Shown: positions 42,028 to 52,617 of the stretch, piece after piece | How the letters are laid out: each line of letters begins with the position of its first letter | How positions within the stretch are numbered: position 1 is the first letter of the stretch | DNA from: Streptomyces sp. NBC_00289 | GTDB lineage: Bacteria > Actinomycetota > Actinomycetes > Streptomycetales > Streptomycetaceae | Direction: 5' to 3' | Assembly: GCF_041435115.1 (NCBI RefSeq) | Contig: NZ_CP108046.1 | Span: forward strand, 5,828,001-5,892,000 | DNA length: 64,000 nucleotides | Made by a program: the position numbers and the translations under genes | Notes under the pieces: model-generated | What the model saw: the letters and a program-made list of their open reading frames with translations, nothing else | Told to the model about the DNA's origin: nothing | The model's database searches: none

Positions 42028-42072
42028 CATGCACTTTTTCGCTTGGACCGCACCTGACGAAGGAGACAGCTC

Positions 42073-43812
42073 ATGGTCGCGAAGAGGACCGAAGGCGCGA
42101 CGGAACCGACGAAGACATCCGGGATATCGGGGACGGCCGAGATCTCCGACGACATGACGTTCGACGTCATCATTCTGGGCTCGGGCATGGCCGGCTCCGT
42201 GACCGGCACGATCCTGGCGAAGAACGGTGCCCGGGTGCTGCTGGTCGACGCCGCCGCCCATCCCCGCTTCGCCATCGGTGAGTCCATGACTCCGCAGCTC
42301 GTCGAGTGGATCCACATCCTCTCCGAGCGCCACGACATTCCCGAGCTGAAGAGCCTGGCGAGCGTCCAGCAGTCCACCCGGGACATCGCCCCGACCTTCG
42401 GCACCAAGGCCCACTTCGGCTTCATGAAGCACGAGGTCGGCCAGGAACCCGACCCGCGCGAGGCGACCCAGCTGGCCCTGCCCAAGATCTTCCTGCAGAA
42501 CAGCCACATGTTCCGCCAGGACAGCGACGCCTTCATGTTCCACGTGGCCGTGAAGTACGGCTGTGTGCCGCGGCAGAACTGGCGGGCCACCGCCGTCGAC
42601 TTCGACGAGGACGGCGTGACCGTCACCGGCCGCAGCGCCGCCCCCGGCGCGCAGCCCGAGCTCTACCGCGGAAAGTACCTGGTGGACGCGTCCGGCTTCC
42701 GCTCGCCGCTGGCCGACAAGTTCGACCTGCGGGACAAGCCGGCCCGCTTCAAGCACCACTCGCGGTCGATGTTCACCCACTACGTCGGCGTCAAGCCGTT
42801 CGACGACGTCAGCGGACACCCCAAGGACCTGCGCCCGCCGGCCGACTGGCACACCGGCACCATGCACCACCTGATCGAGCGCGGCTGGTTCTGGATCATC
42901 CCGTTCGACAACCACCCGAAGTCGCGCAACCCGCTGTGCAGCGTCGGCCTGACCATCGACGAGCGCACCTATCCGAAGCCGACGGACCTCTCCCCGGAGC
43001 AGGAGTTCCAGCTGTTCCTGGACAGGTACCCGGCGGTCAAGCGGCAGTTCGACGGCGCGGCCCGCATCCGGGAGTGGATCTCCACGGACCGGCTGCAGTA
43101 CTCCTCGAAGCAGACCATCGGCGACCGCTGGTGCCTGATGTCGCACGCGGCCGGCTTCCTCGACCCGCTGTTCTCCCGCGGCCTGTCCAACACCTTCGAG
43201 GTGGTCGACGCGCTCACCTCCCGCCTGGTCGTCGCCCTCAAGGACGGGGACTTCTCGGCGGAGCGCTTCGAGTACGTCGAGCGACTGGAGCAGGGTCTGC
43301 TCCAGTACAACGACGAACTGGTCAACAGCTCCTTCATCGCCTTCTCACACTTCCGGCTGTGGAACGCGATGTTCCGGATCTGGGGCTCCTTCATCACGCC
43401 CGGCACGATGCGGCTGACGCGCGCCCGCCTCAAGCACGTCCGGGACGGGAACCCGCGGCACTTCCAGGAGCTGGAGGAGGCGCGGTACCCGGGGCTGTGG
43501 TGGCCGCAGAGCGACCAGTTCAAGATCCTCCTGGAGACGGCCGCCGAGACCTGTGAGAAGTACGAGGCGGGCGTGCTGAGCGGCGACGAGGCCGCCGACG
43601 CGATCTTCAAGCTGCTCGACGACTCGCCCATCGTCAATCCGGTGTTCGGCTGGAAGGACGAGAACAAACGATTCATCTACCCGTCCACGGCGACCATGGC
43701 CCGCTTCCTCTACTGGGCCTCCGTCCAGGCCCCGCCGGAGATGAACAGCGTCGGCCGGGAGTTCCTGCTCGGCATCGTCAAGGCCGGCGCCAAGGTCCGG
43801 AAGCTTCTCTGA
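42073..43812 (+). CDS. Flavin-dependent halogenase
   Basis: A 579-residue FADH2-dependent halogenase of the type acting on phenolic/aromatic polyketides. GSGMAG (36-41) binds FAD. WFWIIP at 272-277 fits the halogenase motif WxWxIP, and FLDPLFSRG at 362-370 fits the family Fx.Px.Sx.G motif. VDASGFRSPLA lies between. The enzyme would form a hypohalous species and chlorinate an activated ring position. Its C-terminal region is longer than in tryptophan halogenases. A flavin reductase gene follows after 48 bases, the usual FADH2 source. Substrate and halide are inferred, not shown. Confidence 0.88.
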   Translation: MVAKRTEGATEPTKTSGISGTAEISDDMTFDVIILGSGMAGSVTGTILAKNGARVLLVDAAAHPRFAIGESMTPQLVEWIHILSERHDIPELKSLASVQQSTRDIAPTFGTKAHFGFMKHEVGQEPDPREATQLALPKIFLQNSHMFRQDSDAFMFHVAVKYGCVPRQNWRATAVDFDEDGVTVTGRSAAPGAQPELYRGKYLVDASGFRSPLADKFDLRDKPARFKHHSRSMFTHYVGVKPFDDVSGHPKDLRPPADWHTGTMHHLIERGWFWIIPFDNHPKSRNPLCSVGLTIDERTYPKPTDLSPEQEFQLFLDRYPAVKRQFDGAARIREWISTDRLQYSSKQTIGDRWCLMSHAAGFLDPLFSRGLSNTFEVVDALTSRLVVALKDGDFSAERFEYVERLEQGLLQYNDELVNSSFIAFSHFRLWNAMFRIWGSFITPGTMRLTRARLKHVRDGNPRHFQELEEARYPGLWWPQSDQFKILLETAAETCEKYEAGVLSGDEAADAIFKLLDDSPIVNPVFGWKDENKRFIYPSTATMARFLYWASVQAPPEMNSVGREFLLGIVKAGAKVRKLL

Positions 43813-43860
43813 AGCCCAGCGCGCGGCACCTCTCCGAACCCCGTCACGAAAGGGATGCGC

Positions 43861-44439
43861 ATGTCAGCAGCAGCGCGCTCGCTGATTCACACCCACGAGC
43901 GACAGCCGATCGAAGCTCCGACCCTGCGCCGCGTGTGCGGCCTGTTCACGACCGGGGTCACGGTCATCACCACCGGCCCGGCGGGCCGTGCCGAGGGTAC
44001 GACCGTCAACTCCTTCACCTCGGTCTCCCTGGACCCCCCGCTCGTCCTGTTCTGCCTGCACAAGCAGTCACGGCTGCACGAGGTGCTGGAGGAGAGCGGT
44101 GGCTTCACCGTGAACTTCCTGTCCGGCCGGCAGGAGAAGCTGGCCCGGTCCTTCGCGGGGCGCCGGCCCGAGGGGTTCACCGGGGTACCGCACCACTTCA
44201 GCGACGGCGGTCTGCCGGTGCTGACGGAGGCGCTGGCGTACCTGACCTGCACGACCGTCGACATCCACGCGGGCGGCGACCACGAGATCGTCGTCGGCGA
44301 GGTGGTGGAACTGGGTGTACCGGACCACGGCCAGGAGCCGTTGATCTTCTTCGACGGGTCGCTGGGCGCCCTGGAGGCCGGGGCCGGTCGTTTCAACCAG
44401 GCCCAGGACGCCGGGACTTCGGGCAGACGGGCGTCCTGA
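43861..44439 (+). CDS. Flavin reductase (HpaC/ActVB-like)
   Basis: 192 residues of the NADH:flavin oxidoreductase split-barrel family: [49 protein letters not shown] and [19 protein letters not shown] are standard blocks. It supplies reduced flavin to the adjoining halogenase and possibly to other oxygenases. I chose the second ATG (43861) because GAAAGGG directly abuts the first ATG but has a normal six-base gap to the second. The biotin carboxylase gene starts one base after its stop. Confidence 0.9.
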   Translation: MSAAARSLIHTHERQPIEAPTLRRVCGLFTTGVTVITTGPAGRAEGTTVNSFTSVSLDPPLVLFCLHKQSRLHEVLEESGGFTVNFLSGRQEKLARSFAGRRPEGFTGVPHHFSDGGLPVLTEALAYLTCTTVDIHAGGDHEIVVGEVVELGVPDHGQEPLIFFDGSLGALEAGAGRFNQAQDAGTSGRRAS

Positions 44440-44440
44440 C

Positions 44441-46213
44441 ATGCGACGGGTGCTCATCGCCAACCGTGGCGAAATCGCTGTCCGTGTGGCCCGGGCCTGC
44501 CGGGACGCCGGGATCGCGAGCGTGGCCGTATACGCCGACCCGGACCGGGACGCTCTGCATGTCCGCGCGGCGGATGAGGCGTTCGCCCTGGGCGGTGACA
44601 CCCCGGCCACCAGTTATCTGGACATCGAGAAAGTGCTGGGCGCCGCGCGGGAATCGGGTGCGGACGCGATCCATCCCGGCTATGGCTTCTTGTCGGAGAA
44701 CGCCGACTTCGCCCAGGCCGTGCTGGACGCGGGGTTGATCTGGATCGGACCGCCGCCGCAGGCGATCCGTGATCTGGGGGACAAGGTCGCTGCCCGGCAT
44801 ATCGCGCAGCGGGCGGGTGCGCCGCTGGTGGCGGGTACGCCGGATCCGGTGGCGGGTGCGGAGGAGGTGGTGGCCTTCGCCCGCGAGCACGGTCTGCCGA
44901 TCGCGATCAAGGCGGCCTTCGGTGGCGGCGGGCGGGGTCTGAAGGTGGCCCGCACGCTGGAGGAAGTTCCGGAGCTGTATGAGTCGGCGGTGCGGGAGGC
45001 GGTGGCCGCGTTCGGGCGCGGTGAGTGCTTCGTGGAGCGTTACCTCGACAAGCCGCGGCATGTGGAGACGCAGTGCCTGGCCGACTCCCACGGCAACGTG
45101 GTGGTGGTCTCCACCCGTGACTGCTCACTCCAGCGCCGGCATCAGAAGCTGGTGGAGGAGGCTCCGGCGCCGTTTTTGTCGCCGGCGCAGGTGGAGGAGT
45201 TGTACGCCTCCTCGAAGGCGATCCTCAAGGAGGCCGGCTACGTCGGCGCCGGCACGGTCGAGTTCCTGGTCGGCCAGGACGGCACGATCTCCTTCCTGGA
45301 GGTCAACACCCGGCTGCAGGTCGAGCATCCGGTGACCGAGGAGGTCGCCGGCCTGGACCTGGTGCGGGAGATGTTCCGCATCGCCGACGGTGAGGAACTC
45401 GGCTACGGCGACCCCGTGCTGCGCGGGCACTCCTTCGAGTTCCGGATCAACGGCGAGGACCCGGGCCGGGGTTTTCTGCCCGCGCCGGGCACCGTCACCG
45501 CTTTCGCCGCGCCGTCGGGGCCGGGGGTGCGGCTGGATGCCGGGGTGGAGTCGGGGTCGGTGATCGGTCCGGCCTGGGACTCGCTGCTGGCGAAGCTCAT
45601 CGTCACCGGCCGCACCCGCCAGGAGGCCCTCCAGCGGGCCGCGCGTGCGTTGGAGGAGTTCCGGGTGGAGGGCATGGCCACGGCGATCCCCTTCCACCGC
45701 AAGGTGGTCACCGACCCGGCGTTCGCGCCGGAGTTGAGTGGTTCCACGGATGCGTTCACGGTGCACACGCGGTGGATCGAGACGGAGTTCGTCAACGACA
45801 TCAAGGCGTTCACCGCGCCCTCGGATGTGGAGGGTGAGGAGGAGGCGGGCCGCGAGACGGTCGTCGTCGAGGTCGGCGGGAAGCGGCTCGAGGTCTCCCT
45901 GCCGGTCTCACTCGGCATGTCGCTGGCCCGCACCGGACTGGCCGCCGGCGCGAAGCCCAAGCGGCGGGCGGCGAAGAAGTCGGGGCCCGCGGCCTCGGGT
46001 GACACGCTCGCCTCGCCGATGCAGGGCACGATCGTGAAGGTCGCCGTCGAGGAGGGCCAGCAGGTCACCGAGGGCGACCTGATCGTCGTCCTGGAAGCGA
46101 TGAAGATGGAACAGCCGCTCAACGCGCACCGGTCCGGCACCATCAAGGGCCTGTCCGCCGAAGTCGGCGCCTCCCTCACCTCCGGCGCGCCGATCTGCGA
46201 GATCAAGGACTGA
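44441..46213 (+). CDS. Acyl-CoA carboxylase alpha chain (biotin carboxylase + BCCP)
   Basis: 590 residues combining biotin carboxylase and biotin carboxyl carrier domains. [20 protein letters not shown], the ATP-grasp glycine loop [11 protein letters not shown], and [16 protein letters not shown] are typical. The biotinylation motif EAMKMEQP lies near residue 550. It carboxylates biotin to feed the beta chain at 60011, making malonyl-CoA for the PKS. It is a second, cluster-borne copy of a housekeeping gene; JadJ in jadomycin clusters plays this part. Its codon choice is slightly less GC-biased in places than that of its neighbours. Confidence 0.93.
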   Translation: MRRVLIANRGEIAVRVARACRDAGIASVAVYADPDRDALHVRAADEAFALGGDTPATSYLDIEKVLGAARESGADAIHPGYGFLSENADFAQAVLDAGLIWIGPPPQAIRDLGDKVAARHIAQRAGAPLVAGTPDPVAGAEEVVAFAREHGLPIAIKAAFGGGGRGLKVARTLEEVPELYESAVREAVAAFGRGECFVERYLDKPRHVETQCLADSHGNVVVVSTRDCSLQRRHQKLVEEAPAPFLSPAQVEELYASSKAILKEAGYVGAGTVEFLVGQDGTISFLEVNTRLQVEHPVTEEVAGLDLVREMFRIADGEELGYGDPVLRGHSFEFRINGEDPGRGFLPAPGTVTAFAAPSGPGVRLDAGVESGSVIGPAWDSLLAKLIVTGRTRQEALQRAARALEEFRVEGMATAIPFHRKVVTDPAFAPELSGSTDAFTVHTRWIETEFVNDIKAFTAPSDVEGEEEAGRETVVVEVGGKRLEVSLPVSLGMSLARTGLAAGAKPKRRAAKKSGPAASGDTLASPMQGTIVKVAVEEGQQVTEGDLIVVLEAMKMEQPLNAHRSGTIKGLSAEVGASLTSGAPICEIKD

Positions 46214-46218
46214 GACCC

Positions 46219-47346
46219 ATGGCAGCACTCTCCTACACCGATGCCGTGAACGAGGCACTCGAGCGCCTGCGTGGAGTGGGCTTCGAGCACGGCCCGAGGT
46301 TCGTCAACCACGCCCCGATGGCCGCCGAGGCTCTCGCCCACATGGGGTACACCGACGAGGTGCCCGGCTGGGTCGACCGCAATCTGCGCACCCGCACCTA
46401 CCACGACGTGCCCGAGCTCCGATGGGCCATCGACCCGGCCGACCGGGCCGGATGGCAGGCGGCGCTGGGGGACTTCGCCCGGGTCGGCGACTGGACCGCC
46501 CTGTTCGAGCGGGAGTTGTCCGAGGACGAGTGGACCGAGGTGCTGGCCCGCTGGTGGCCCCGCCTGCTGCCCGGCATGTCGGGGGTGCTCACCCACGGCG
46601 TGATCCGCACCGCGCACGCGGTCCGCGCGGTGGCCGCGGCCGGCCCGGACAACCACAGACAACTGAGCGAACTGGCCCAGGGGTTGGGCTACTGGGCGGC
46701 CCGCTACGCGGGTCACGGCGCACCGGTGGACGACTCCGACTCGGGCGAACTCGCGGCGGACCCGGACCCGGACCCGGACCCGGACCCGGACGCGGGCGCG
46801 GATGCGAACACGGGCGCGGGCGCGTTGGGCGACGGGCGACGCGACGACGGCCGTAACCGCGACCGCGACCGCGACCGCGTCCACGACCATGGCGAAGGCG
46901 ACGGTCACGACGATGGCGATGGCGACGGCCACGGACGTGACCCGGCCGCGCGGGCGCTGGACGAGCTGGTCGCGGAGTACTCGGGGATCTATGCCACCGT
47001 CGCGCAGCGTCATCCGATTCCGCTGATCCACTCGGTCACCGGCCCGGCCGCCGTCCGGCTGGTGATCGAGTACCTGCCGCCGGCCCAGCGGTGGCCCTCG
47101 TACCGGGTCGCCCGGTCCCTCAGCCGTACGATGCTCGACTGGTTCCAGGCCACCCCGCGCCCGCAGGCGCCGTTGCCCGAAGCCCCCGACGTCGACGAGG
47201 TGTTCGCGAACGCCGTCCAGATCGGCGACGAGCACGCCATCAAGCTCGCCGAGGTCGCCGTCCGCCACGAGGCGATCGCGCCCGACCCCCGCCACGCGGC
47301 GGCCGCCCAGATCGCGAACCAGGGCCTCGGCCGCCTCTACCTGTGA
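46219..47346 (+). CDS. Questin oxidase-like (DUF4243) protein with low-complexity insert
   Basis: 375 residues. YTDAVNEALERLRGVGFEHGPRFVNHAPMAAEALAHMG, WVDRNLRTR, WWPRLLPGMSGVLTHGVIRTAHAVRA and, near the end, HPIPLIHSVTGPAAVRLVIEYLP match the questin oxidase-like family. Fungal questin oxidase cleaves an anthraquinone ring by a Baeyer-Villiger-type reaction. Residues ~171-241 are an in-frame low-complexity insert (DPDPDP, NRDRDRDR and HGDGDGHG runs) that splits the domain; it looks like an expanded repeat and is probably a disordered loop. The gene lies between the carboxylase alpha chain and the first angucycline oxygenase. Oxidative C-C cleavage of the polyketide is my inference. Confidence 0.78.
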   Translation: MAALSYTDAVNEALERLRGVGFEHGPRFVNHAPMAAEALAHMGYTDEVPGWVDRNLRTRTYHDVPELRWAIDPADRAGWQAALGDFARVGDWTALFERELSEDEWTEVLARWWPRLLPGMSGVLTHGVIRTAHAVRAVAAAGPDNHRQLSELAQGLGYWAARYAGHGAPVDDSDSGELAADPDPDPDPDPDAGADANTGAGALGDGRRDDGRNRDRDRDRVHDHGEGDGHDDGDGDGHGRDPAARALDELVAEYSGIYATVAQRHPIPLIHSVTGPAAVRLVIEYLPPAQRWPSYRVARSLSRTMLDWFQATPRPQAPLPEAPDVDEVFANAVQIGDEHAIKLAEVAVRHEAIAPDPRHAAAAQIANQGLGRLYL

Positions 47347-47952
47347 GCGTCGGCAGCACCCACCGGCCGACCGTGGCGACGCCCGACCGGCCGGCCTCGG
47401 TCATGCCCGACCGGGTCTGACCGGCGAGCCGCCGTGACGCCCGACCGCGCCCGACAGGCGGGTAGTCGTGATGCCCAACCGGGCCCGACCGGCGGGCCGC
47501 CGTCATGCCTGACCGGGCCCGGCAGACCGGCCTCGGTCATGCCCGACCGACCTCGGTCATGCCCGGCCGGCCTCGGTCATGCCCGACCGCGCCCGACCGG
47601 CCGGGGCCTCGGTCATGCCTGACCGGGTCTGACCGGCGGGCCGCTGTGATGCCCGACCGGGTCGCCCCGGCGAGCCGCCGTGACGCCCGACCGCGCCCGA
47701 CAGGCGGGTCGGCGTGATGCCCAACCGGGCCTGACCGGCGGGCCGCCGTCATGCCCAACCGGGCCCGGCAGACCAGCCTCGGTCATGCCCACCCGGCCGG
47801 GCCACCCGGCCCGGCCGACCGGCCCGCCCGACCGGTCGCCGTCGCGTCTGACCGGACGGCGCCGGTCGCCCCGGCCACCCCCGATCGACCCGTTCTTCCC
47901 CGCTGACCCGTCTCTTCCCCGCCTGAAGCGCGGGTTCATCCCGAGGAGTGTC
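47347..47952. repeat. 606-bp repeat-filled gap upstream of the core PKS operon
   Basis: Not coding. A ~130-bp unit at 47421-47550 recurs at 47667-47796 (offset 246 bp, over 90% identical by eye). Between and around them are many copies of GGTCATGCCCGACCG-like and GGCGGGCCGCCGT-like words. It precedes the first core gene (47953). I see no -35/-10 pair and no clear hairpin with T-run. Confidence 0.85.
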
Positions 47953-49419
47953 ATGGACGCAACTGTCATCGTCGTGGGCGCCGGACCGGCGGGCATGATG
48001 CTCGCCGGGGAACTGCGCCTCGCGGGCGTCGGCGTCATCGTGCTGGAGAAGCTGCCGGCGCGCACCGGAGAGTCGCGCGGTCTCGGTTTCACCGCCCGCA
48101 CCATGGAGGTCTTCGACCAGCGCGGACTGCTGTCCCGCTTCGGGGACATCGAGGTCAGCAACGTGGGCCACTTCGGCGGCCTGCCCGTGGACTTCGCGGT
48201 GCTGGACGGAGCGCACCAGGCCGCCAAGACCGTCCCGCAGTCAGCCACCGAGACCGTGCTCGAGGAGTGGGCCGCCCAGCTCGGCGCGGACATCCGGCGC
48301 AGCCACGAGGTCCTGTCCGTCACCGAGAAGGAGGACTGCGTGGAGGTGGAGGTGCGCGGGCCGGCCGGTGTGCGGCATCTGCGCGGCGAGTACCTCGTCG
48401 GCTGTGACGGCGGCCGGTCCACGATCCGCAAGACCCTCGGCTTCGACTTCCCCGGCACGGCGTCGACCCTGGAGATGTTCCTCGCCGACGTCCGGGGAAT
48501 CACCCTGGAGCCCCGGATGATCGGCGAGACCCTGCCCGGCGGCATGGTCATGGTGGGCCCGCTGCCCGGCGGCGTCACCCGGCTGATCGTGTGCGAGCGC
48601 GGCACCCCGCCGCAGCGCCGGGAGAAGCCCCCGACCTGGGACGAGGTCGCCGCCGCCTGGCAGCGACTGACCGGCGACGACATCTCGCACGCCGAGCCGG
48701 TGTGGGTCTCCTCGTTCGGAGACGCGACCCGGCAGGTCACCGAGTACCGGCGGGGCCGGATCTTCCTCGCCGGAGACTCCGCGCACATCCATCTGCCGGC
48801 CGGCGGCCAGGGCATGAACACCAGCATCCAGGACGCGGTGAACCTGGGCTGGAAACTGGGCGCGGTGGCCCGGGGCAGGGCGCCCGAGGCGCTCCTCGAC
48901 AGCTACCACGCCGAGCGCCACCCGGTGGGCAAGCGGCTGCTGATGAACACGCAGGCGCAGGGCCTGCTGTTCCTGTCCGGGCCCGAGGTGCAGCCGCTGC
49001 GGGACGTGCTGAACGAGCTGATCCGCTACCCCGAGGTCAGCAAGCACTTCGCCGCGATGGTCTCCGGCCTGGAGATCCGCTACGACCTCGACGGCGGCCC
49101 CCACCCGCTGCTCGGCCGGCGTCTGCCGGAGGTACGGCTGACCGGCGACAGGCTGGTCTCCTCCAGCACCGAGGCGCTGCGCGCGGCGCGGGGTGTGCTG
49201 CTGGACCTCACGGGCAACGAGGCGCTGCGCCGCCGGGCCACCCCCTGGCTGGACCGGATCGACGTCGTCACCGCCACTCCCGTACTGCCCGAGGGCAGCG
49301 CGCTGGCCGGAACCACGGCCGTCCTGGTCCGCCCCGACGGATACGTGGCCTGGGCCGCACCGGGCAGTCACGGCGATCTGCCGATGGCACTGGAGCGCTG
49401 GTTCGGCCCGGCCCGTTGA
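47953..49419 (+). CDS. FAD-dependent aromatic hydroxylase (PgaE/UrdE-like)
   Basis: A 488-residue class A flavoprotein monooxygenase. VVGAGPAGMMLAGEL is the FAD Rossmann motif, GCDGGRSTIRKTLG the DG motif, and GRIFLAGDSAHIHLPAGGQGMNTSIQDAVNLGWKL the GD motif with the family G-x-N-x-x-x-Q-D. In angucycline pathways this enzyme performs the C-12 and further oxygenations of the tetracyclic intermediate (prejadomycin/UWM6 stage) together with the PgaM-type enzyme. GAGGAG is five bases before the ATG. It heads the core operon in the usual E-F-A-B-C-D-L-M order. Confidence 0.92.
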   Translation: MDATVIVVGAGPAGMMLAGELRLAGVGVIVLEKLPARTGESRGLGFTARTMEVFDQRGLLSRFGDIEVSNVGHFGGLPVDFAVLDGAHQAAKTVPQSATETVLEEWAAQLGADIRRSHEVLSVTEKEDCVEVEVRGPAGVRHLRGEYLVGCDGGRSTIRKTLGFDFPGTASTLEMFLADVRGITLEPRMIGETLPGGMVMVGPLPGGVTRLIVCERGTPPQRREKPPTWDEVAAAWQRLTGDDISHAEPVWVSSFGDATRQVTEYRRGRIFLAGDSAHIHLPAGGQGMNTSIQDAVNLGWKLGAVARGRAPEALLDSYHAERHPVGKRLLMNTQAQGLLFLSGPEVQPLRDVLNELIRYPEVSKHFAAMVSGLEIRYDLDGGPHPLLGRRLPEVRLTGDRLVSSSTEALRAARGVLLDLTGNEALRRRATPWLDRIDVVTATPVLPEGSALAGTTAVLVRPDGYVAWAAPGSHGDLPMALERWFGPAR

Positions 49420-49583
49420 CCGCCTCACGGGCGCCGTTGTCCGTGTCGCTGTCCGAACCCGTGCCGGCACTCCTCCCCGTCCCCTCCGTCCTCGCCGTCC
49501 GTCGAGCCGGCCGCCGGAACGTCACTTCACCCGCGTGCGGCACCCGCCCCGCCCGCCCACGAGTCCCGCCGAAGGAGACCCCC

Positions 49584-49913
49584 ATGCACAGCACACTGAT
49601 CGTGGCCCGGATGGACCCCGGCAGCCAGGCCGACGTGGCCCGGCTGTTCAAGGAGTTCGACGGCACCGAGATGCCGCACCTCATGGGCACCCGGCGCCGT
49701 CAGCTCTTCGCGTACCGCGGCCTCTACTTCCACCTCCAGGACTTTGACACCGACAACGGCGGTGAGCTGATCGAGGCGGCCAAGTCCGACCCGCGTTTCG
49801 TCGGGATCAGCGAGGACCTCAAGCCGTTCATCCAGGCCTACGACCCGGCCACCTGGCGGTCCCCGGCCGACGCGGTCGCCACACGCTTCTACGACTGGGA
49901 GGGCCGGGCGTGA
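49584..49913 (+). CDS. TcmI-type polyketide cyclase (UrdF/PgaF-like)
   Basis: 109 residues, the normal length for the TcmI/ferredoxin-like cyclase family. [48 protein letters not shown] and [13 protein letters not shown] are the conserved segments. In angucycline pathways this protein directs the late ring closures that set the angular skeleton. AAGGAG precedes the start, and the stop overlaps the KS-alpha start (GTGA). Confidence 0.93.
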   Translation: MHSTLIVARMDPGSQADVARLFKEFDGTEMPHLMGTRRRQLFAYRGLYFHLQDFDTDNGGELIEAAKSDPRFVGISEDLKPFIQAYDPATWRSPADAVATRFYDWEGRA

Positions 49914-51181
49914 GTGCCAGGCGAGTGGTCATCACGGGGGTCGGTGTCACGGCCCCCGGCGGAGTGGGCGCCGAGAACTTCTGGAGCCTGCTCAGCGAGG
50001 GACGTACGGCGACGCGCGCGATCACCTTCTTCGACCCGTCCTCGTTCCGCTCCCGGGTCGCCGCCGAGATCGACTTCGATCCGGAGGCACACGGGCTCGG
50101 CCCGCAGGAGATCCGCCGGATGGACCGGGCGGCACAGCTGGCCGTGGTGACCGCCCGTGAGGCGGTCGCCGACAGCGGACTGGACCTGGCCGCGGCGGAC
50201 CCGTACCGGGTCGGCATCACGATCGGCAGCGCGGTCGGCGCGACCATGGGACTCGACGAGGAGTACCGGATCGTCAGCGACGGCGGCCGGCTGGCCCTGG
50301 TCGACCACGAGTACGCGGTCCCGCACCTCTACGACTACCTGGTGCCCAGCTCGATCGCGGCCGAGGTGGCGTGGGCGGCGGGGGCGGAGGGCCCGGCGAC
50401 GGTGGTTTCCACCGGCTGCACCTCCGGCCTGGACTCGGTCGGCCACGCGGTCGAGCTGATCCGCGAGGGGTCGGCGGACGTCATGGTGGCCGGCGCGACC
50501 GACGCGCCGATCTCGCCCATCACCCTGGCCTGCTTCGACGCCATCAAGGCGACGACCCCGCGCAACGACGACCCCGAGCACGCCTCGCGACCCTTCGACG
50601 GGACCCGCAACGGCTTCGTGCTGGGGGAGGGTTCGGCGGTGTTCGTGCTCGAGGAACTGGAGAGCGCGCGCAGGCGGGGTGCGCACATCTACGCGGAGAT
50701 CGCCGGCTACGCGTCGCGCTGCAACGCCTTCCACATGACGGGCCTGCGCCCGGACGGCGCGGAGATGGCCGAGGCCATCACGGTGGCGCTGGACGAGGCC
50801 CGGGTGAACCCCGACGCGATCGACTACGTCAACGCGCACGGCAGCGGCACCAAGCAGAACGACCGGCACGAGACGGCCGCCTTCAAGAAGAGCCTCGGCG
50901 AGCACGCCTACCGGACGCCGGTGTCCTCCATCAAGTCGATGGTCGGGCACTCGCTCGGGGCGATCGGTTCGATCGAGATCGCCGCCTCGGTGCTGGCCAT
51001 GGAGCACAACGTGGTGCCTCCGACGGCGAACCTGCACACGGCCGACCCCGAGTGCGACCTGGACTACGTGCCGCTGGTCGCGCGGGAGCACCGTACCGAC
51101 GCGGTGCTGACGGTCGGCAGCGGATTCGGCGGATTCCAGAGCGCGATGGTGCTGGCCCGCCCCGAGAGGAGTATGGCATGA
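49910..51181 (+). CDS. Type II PKS ketosynthase alpha
   Basis: A 423-residue ketosynthase. The catalytic triad is complete: Cys170 in [12 protein letters not shown], His310 in [11 protein letters not shown] and His347 in SMVGHSLGA. With KS-beta it condenses malonyl-ACP units into the poly-beta-keto chain, presumably a decaketide for an angucycline. It is coupled to the cyclase before it and to KS-beta after it (ATGA). Confidence 0.97.
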   Translation: MSARRVVITGVGVTAPGGVGAENFWSLLSEGRTATRAITFFDPSSFRSRVAAEIDFDPEAHGLGPQEIRRMDRAAQLAVVTAREAVADSGLDLAAADPYRVGITIGSAVGATMGLDEEYRIVSDGGRLALVDHEYAVPHLYDYLVPSSIAAEVAWAAGAEGPATVVSTGCTSGLDSVGHAVELIREGSADVMVAGATDAPISPITLACFDAIKATTPRNDDPEHASRPFDGTRNGFVLGEGSAVFVLEELESARRRGAHIYAEIAGYASRCNAFHMTGLRPDGAEMAEAITVALDEARVNPDAIDYVNAHGSGTKQNDRHETAAFKKSLGEHAYRTPVSSIKSMVGHSLGAIGSIEIAASVLAMEHNVVPPTANLHTADPECDLDYVPLVAREHRTDAVLTVGSGFGGFQSAMVLARPERSMA

Positions 51182-52401
51182 GCTCGTCAATGCCGAAGGT
51201 CGTCGTGACGGGGCTCGGCATCGCCGCCCCCAACGGCCTCGGTACGGAGGACTACTGGGCGGCGACCCGGGCGGGCAAGAACGGCATCGCCCGCATCACC
51301 CGCTTCGACCCCTCCCGGTACCCGTCCCGACTGGCCGGCGAGATCCCCGGGTTCACCGCCGGGGACCACCTGCCCAGCCGGCTGACCGCCCAGACCGACC
51401 ACATGACCCGGCTGGCCCTGGTCACCACCGACTGGGCGCTGGCCGACGCCGGCGTCACCCCCGCCGAACTGCCCGGATACTCCATGGGCGTGGTCACCGC
51501 GAGCTCCTCCGGGGGCTTCGAGTTCGGCCAGGGCGAACTCCAGAAGCTGTGGAGCCAGGGCAGCCAGTACGTGTCCGCGTACCAGTCCTTCGCCTGGTTC
51601 TACGCCGTCAACAGCGGCCAGATCTCCATCCGCAACGGCATGAAGGGGCCCAGCGGCGTGGTCGTCTCCGACCAGGCCGGCGGTCTCGACGCGCTGGCCC
51701 ACGCCCGCCGTCAGATCCGCAAGGGCACCGACCTGATCGTCTCCGGGTCGATCGACGCCTCGATCTGCCCGTGGGGCTGGGTCGGACTCCTCGCCAGTGG
51801 CCGCCTGTCGACCAGCGAGGAACCCGACCGGGCCTACCTGCCCTTCGACGTGGCCGCCGCCGGACACGTGCCGGGGGAGGGCGGGGCGATCCTCATCCTC
51901 GAATCCGACGCGTCGGCCGAGCGGCGCGGGGCCCGCGTGTACGGCGAGATCGCCGGCTACGGCGCCACCTTCGACCCGGCCCCCGGCAGCGGCCGCCCGC
52001 CCGGTCTGCGCAAGGCGATCGAACTCGCCCTCGCCGACGCGGGCGCCGACGCCGGTGACGTGGACGTCGTCTTCGCCGACGGCGCCGCGATCCCCGAGCT
52101 CGACCGGTCCGAGGCCGACGCCCTCAACGACGTGTTCGGACCGCACGGCGTCCCGGTCACCGCCCCCAAGACGATGACCGGCCGCCTCTGCTCCGGCGCC
52201 GCCCCGCTGGACGTCGCCACCGCCCTGCTGGCCATCGCCGACGGGATCGTCCCGGCCACCACCAACGTCGACCCGGACGCCTCCTACGACCTCGACCTGG
52301 TCACCGGCCAGCCCCGGCCGGGCGAGCTCCGCACGGTCCTGGTCGTCGCCCGCGGACACGCCGGGTTCAACTCGGCGGCGGTGGTGCGGGCGGCGGCGTG
52401 A
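51178..52401 (+). CDS. Type II PKS chain length factor (KS-beta)
   Basis: A 407-residue partner of KS-alpha, in which the active Cys is replaced by Gln166 ([12 protein letters not shown]), the hallmark of chain length factors. Gln supports decarboxylative priming with malonyl-ACP, so an acetate starter is expected. The pocket residues that set chain length cannot be judged by eye. The start overlaps the KS-alpha stop. Confidence 0.97.
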   Translation: MSSSMPKVVVTGLGIAAPNGLGTEDYWAATRAGKNGIARITRFDPSRYPSRLAGEIPGFTAGDHLPSRLTAQTDHMTRLALVTTDWALADAGVTPAELPGYSMGVVTASSSGGFEFGQGELQKLWSQGSQYVSAYQSFAWFYAVNSGQISIRNGMKGPSGVVVSDQAGGLDALAHARRQIRKGTDLIVSGSIDASICPWGWVGLLASGRLSTSEEPDRAYLPFDVAAAGHVPGEGGAILILESDASAERRGARVYGEIAGYGATFDPAPGSGRPPGLRKAIELALADAGADAGDVDVVFADGAAIPELDRSEADALNDVFGPHGVPVTAPKTMTGRLCSGAAPLDVATALLAIADGIVPATTNVDPDASYDLDLVTGQPRPGELRTVLVVARGHAGFNSAAVVRAAA

Positions 52402-52617
52402 CACCGCTCGCCCGGCGCCCGGCCGCCCCAGGACACCCGGCGCCCGGCCCGCCCCCATGACACCCGCCGCCCGGCTCGTACTTCCACTCCCACGCCCGAG
52501 CCGGGCGGCGGGCGTTTCGCCTGCCGCCTGTCAGTGCCCTCCGGACGGCGAAACGAGCTCGGCACGGGGACACCGGAACCGCCGGAGCCCCTTCCACCAC
52601 GATGAAAGGACGCACGC

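Noticed and set aside
47421..47796. CRISPR array
   Set aside because: Repeats are long and irregular with no constant repeat/spacer length and no cas genes nearby.
47680..47952. Possible N-terminal extension of the PgaE-like oxygenase through the repeat region
   Set aside because: The extension translates to Pro/Arg/Gly-rich repeat sequence, while the FAD motif follows ATG 47953 directly with a good GAGGAG site.
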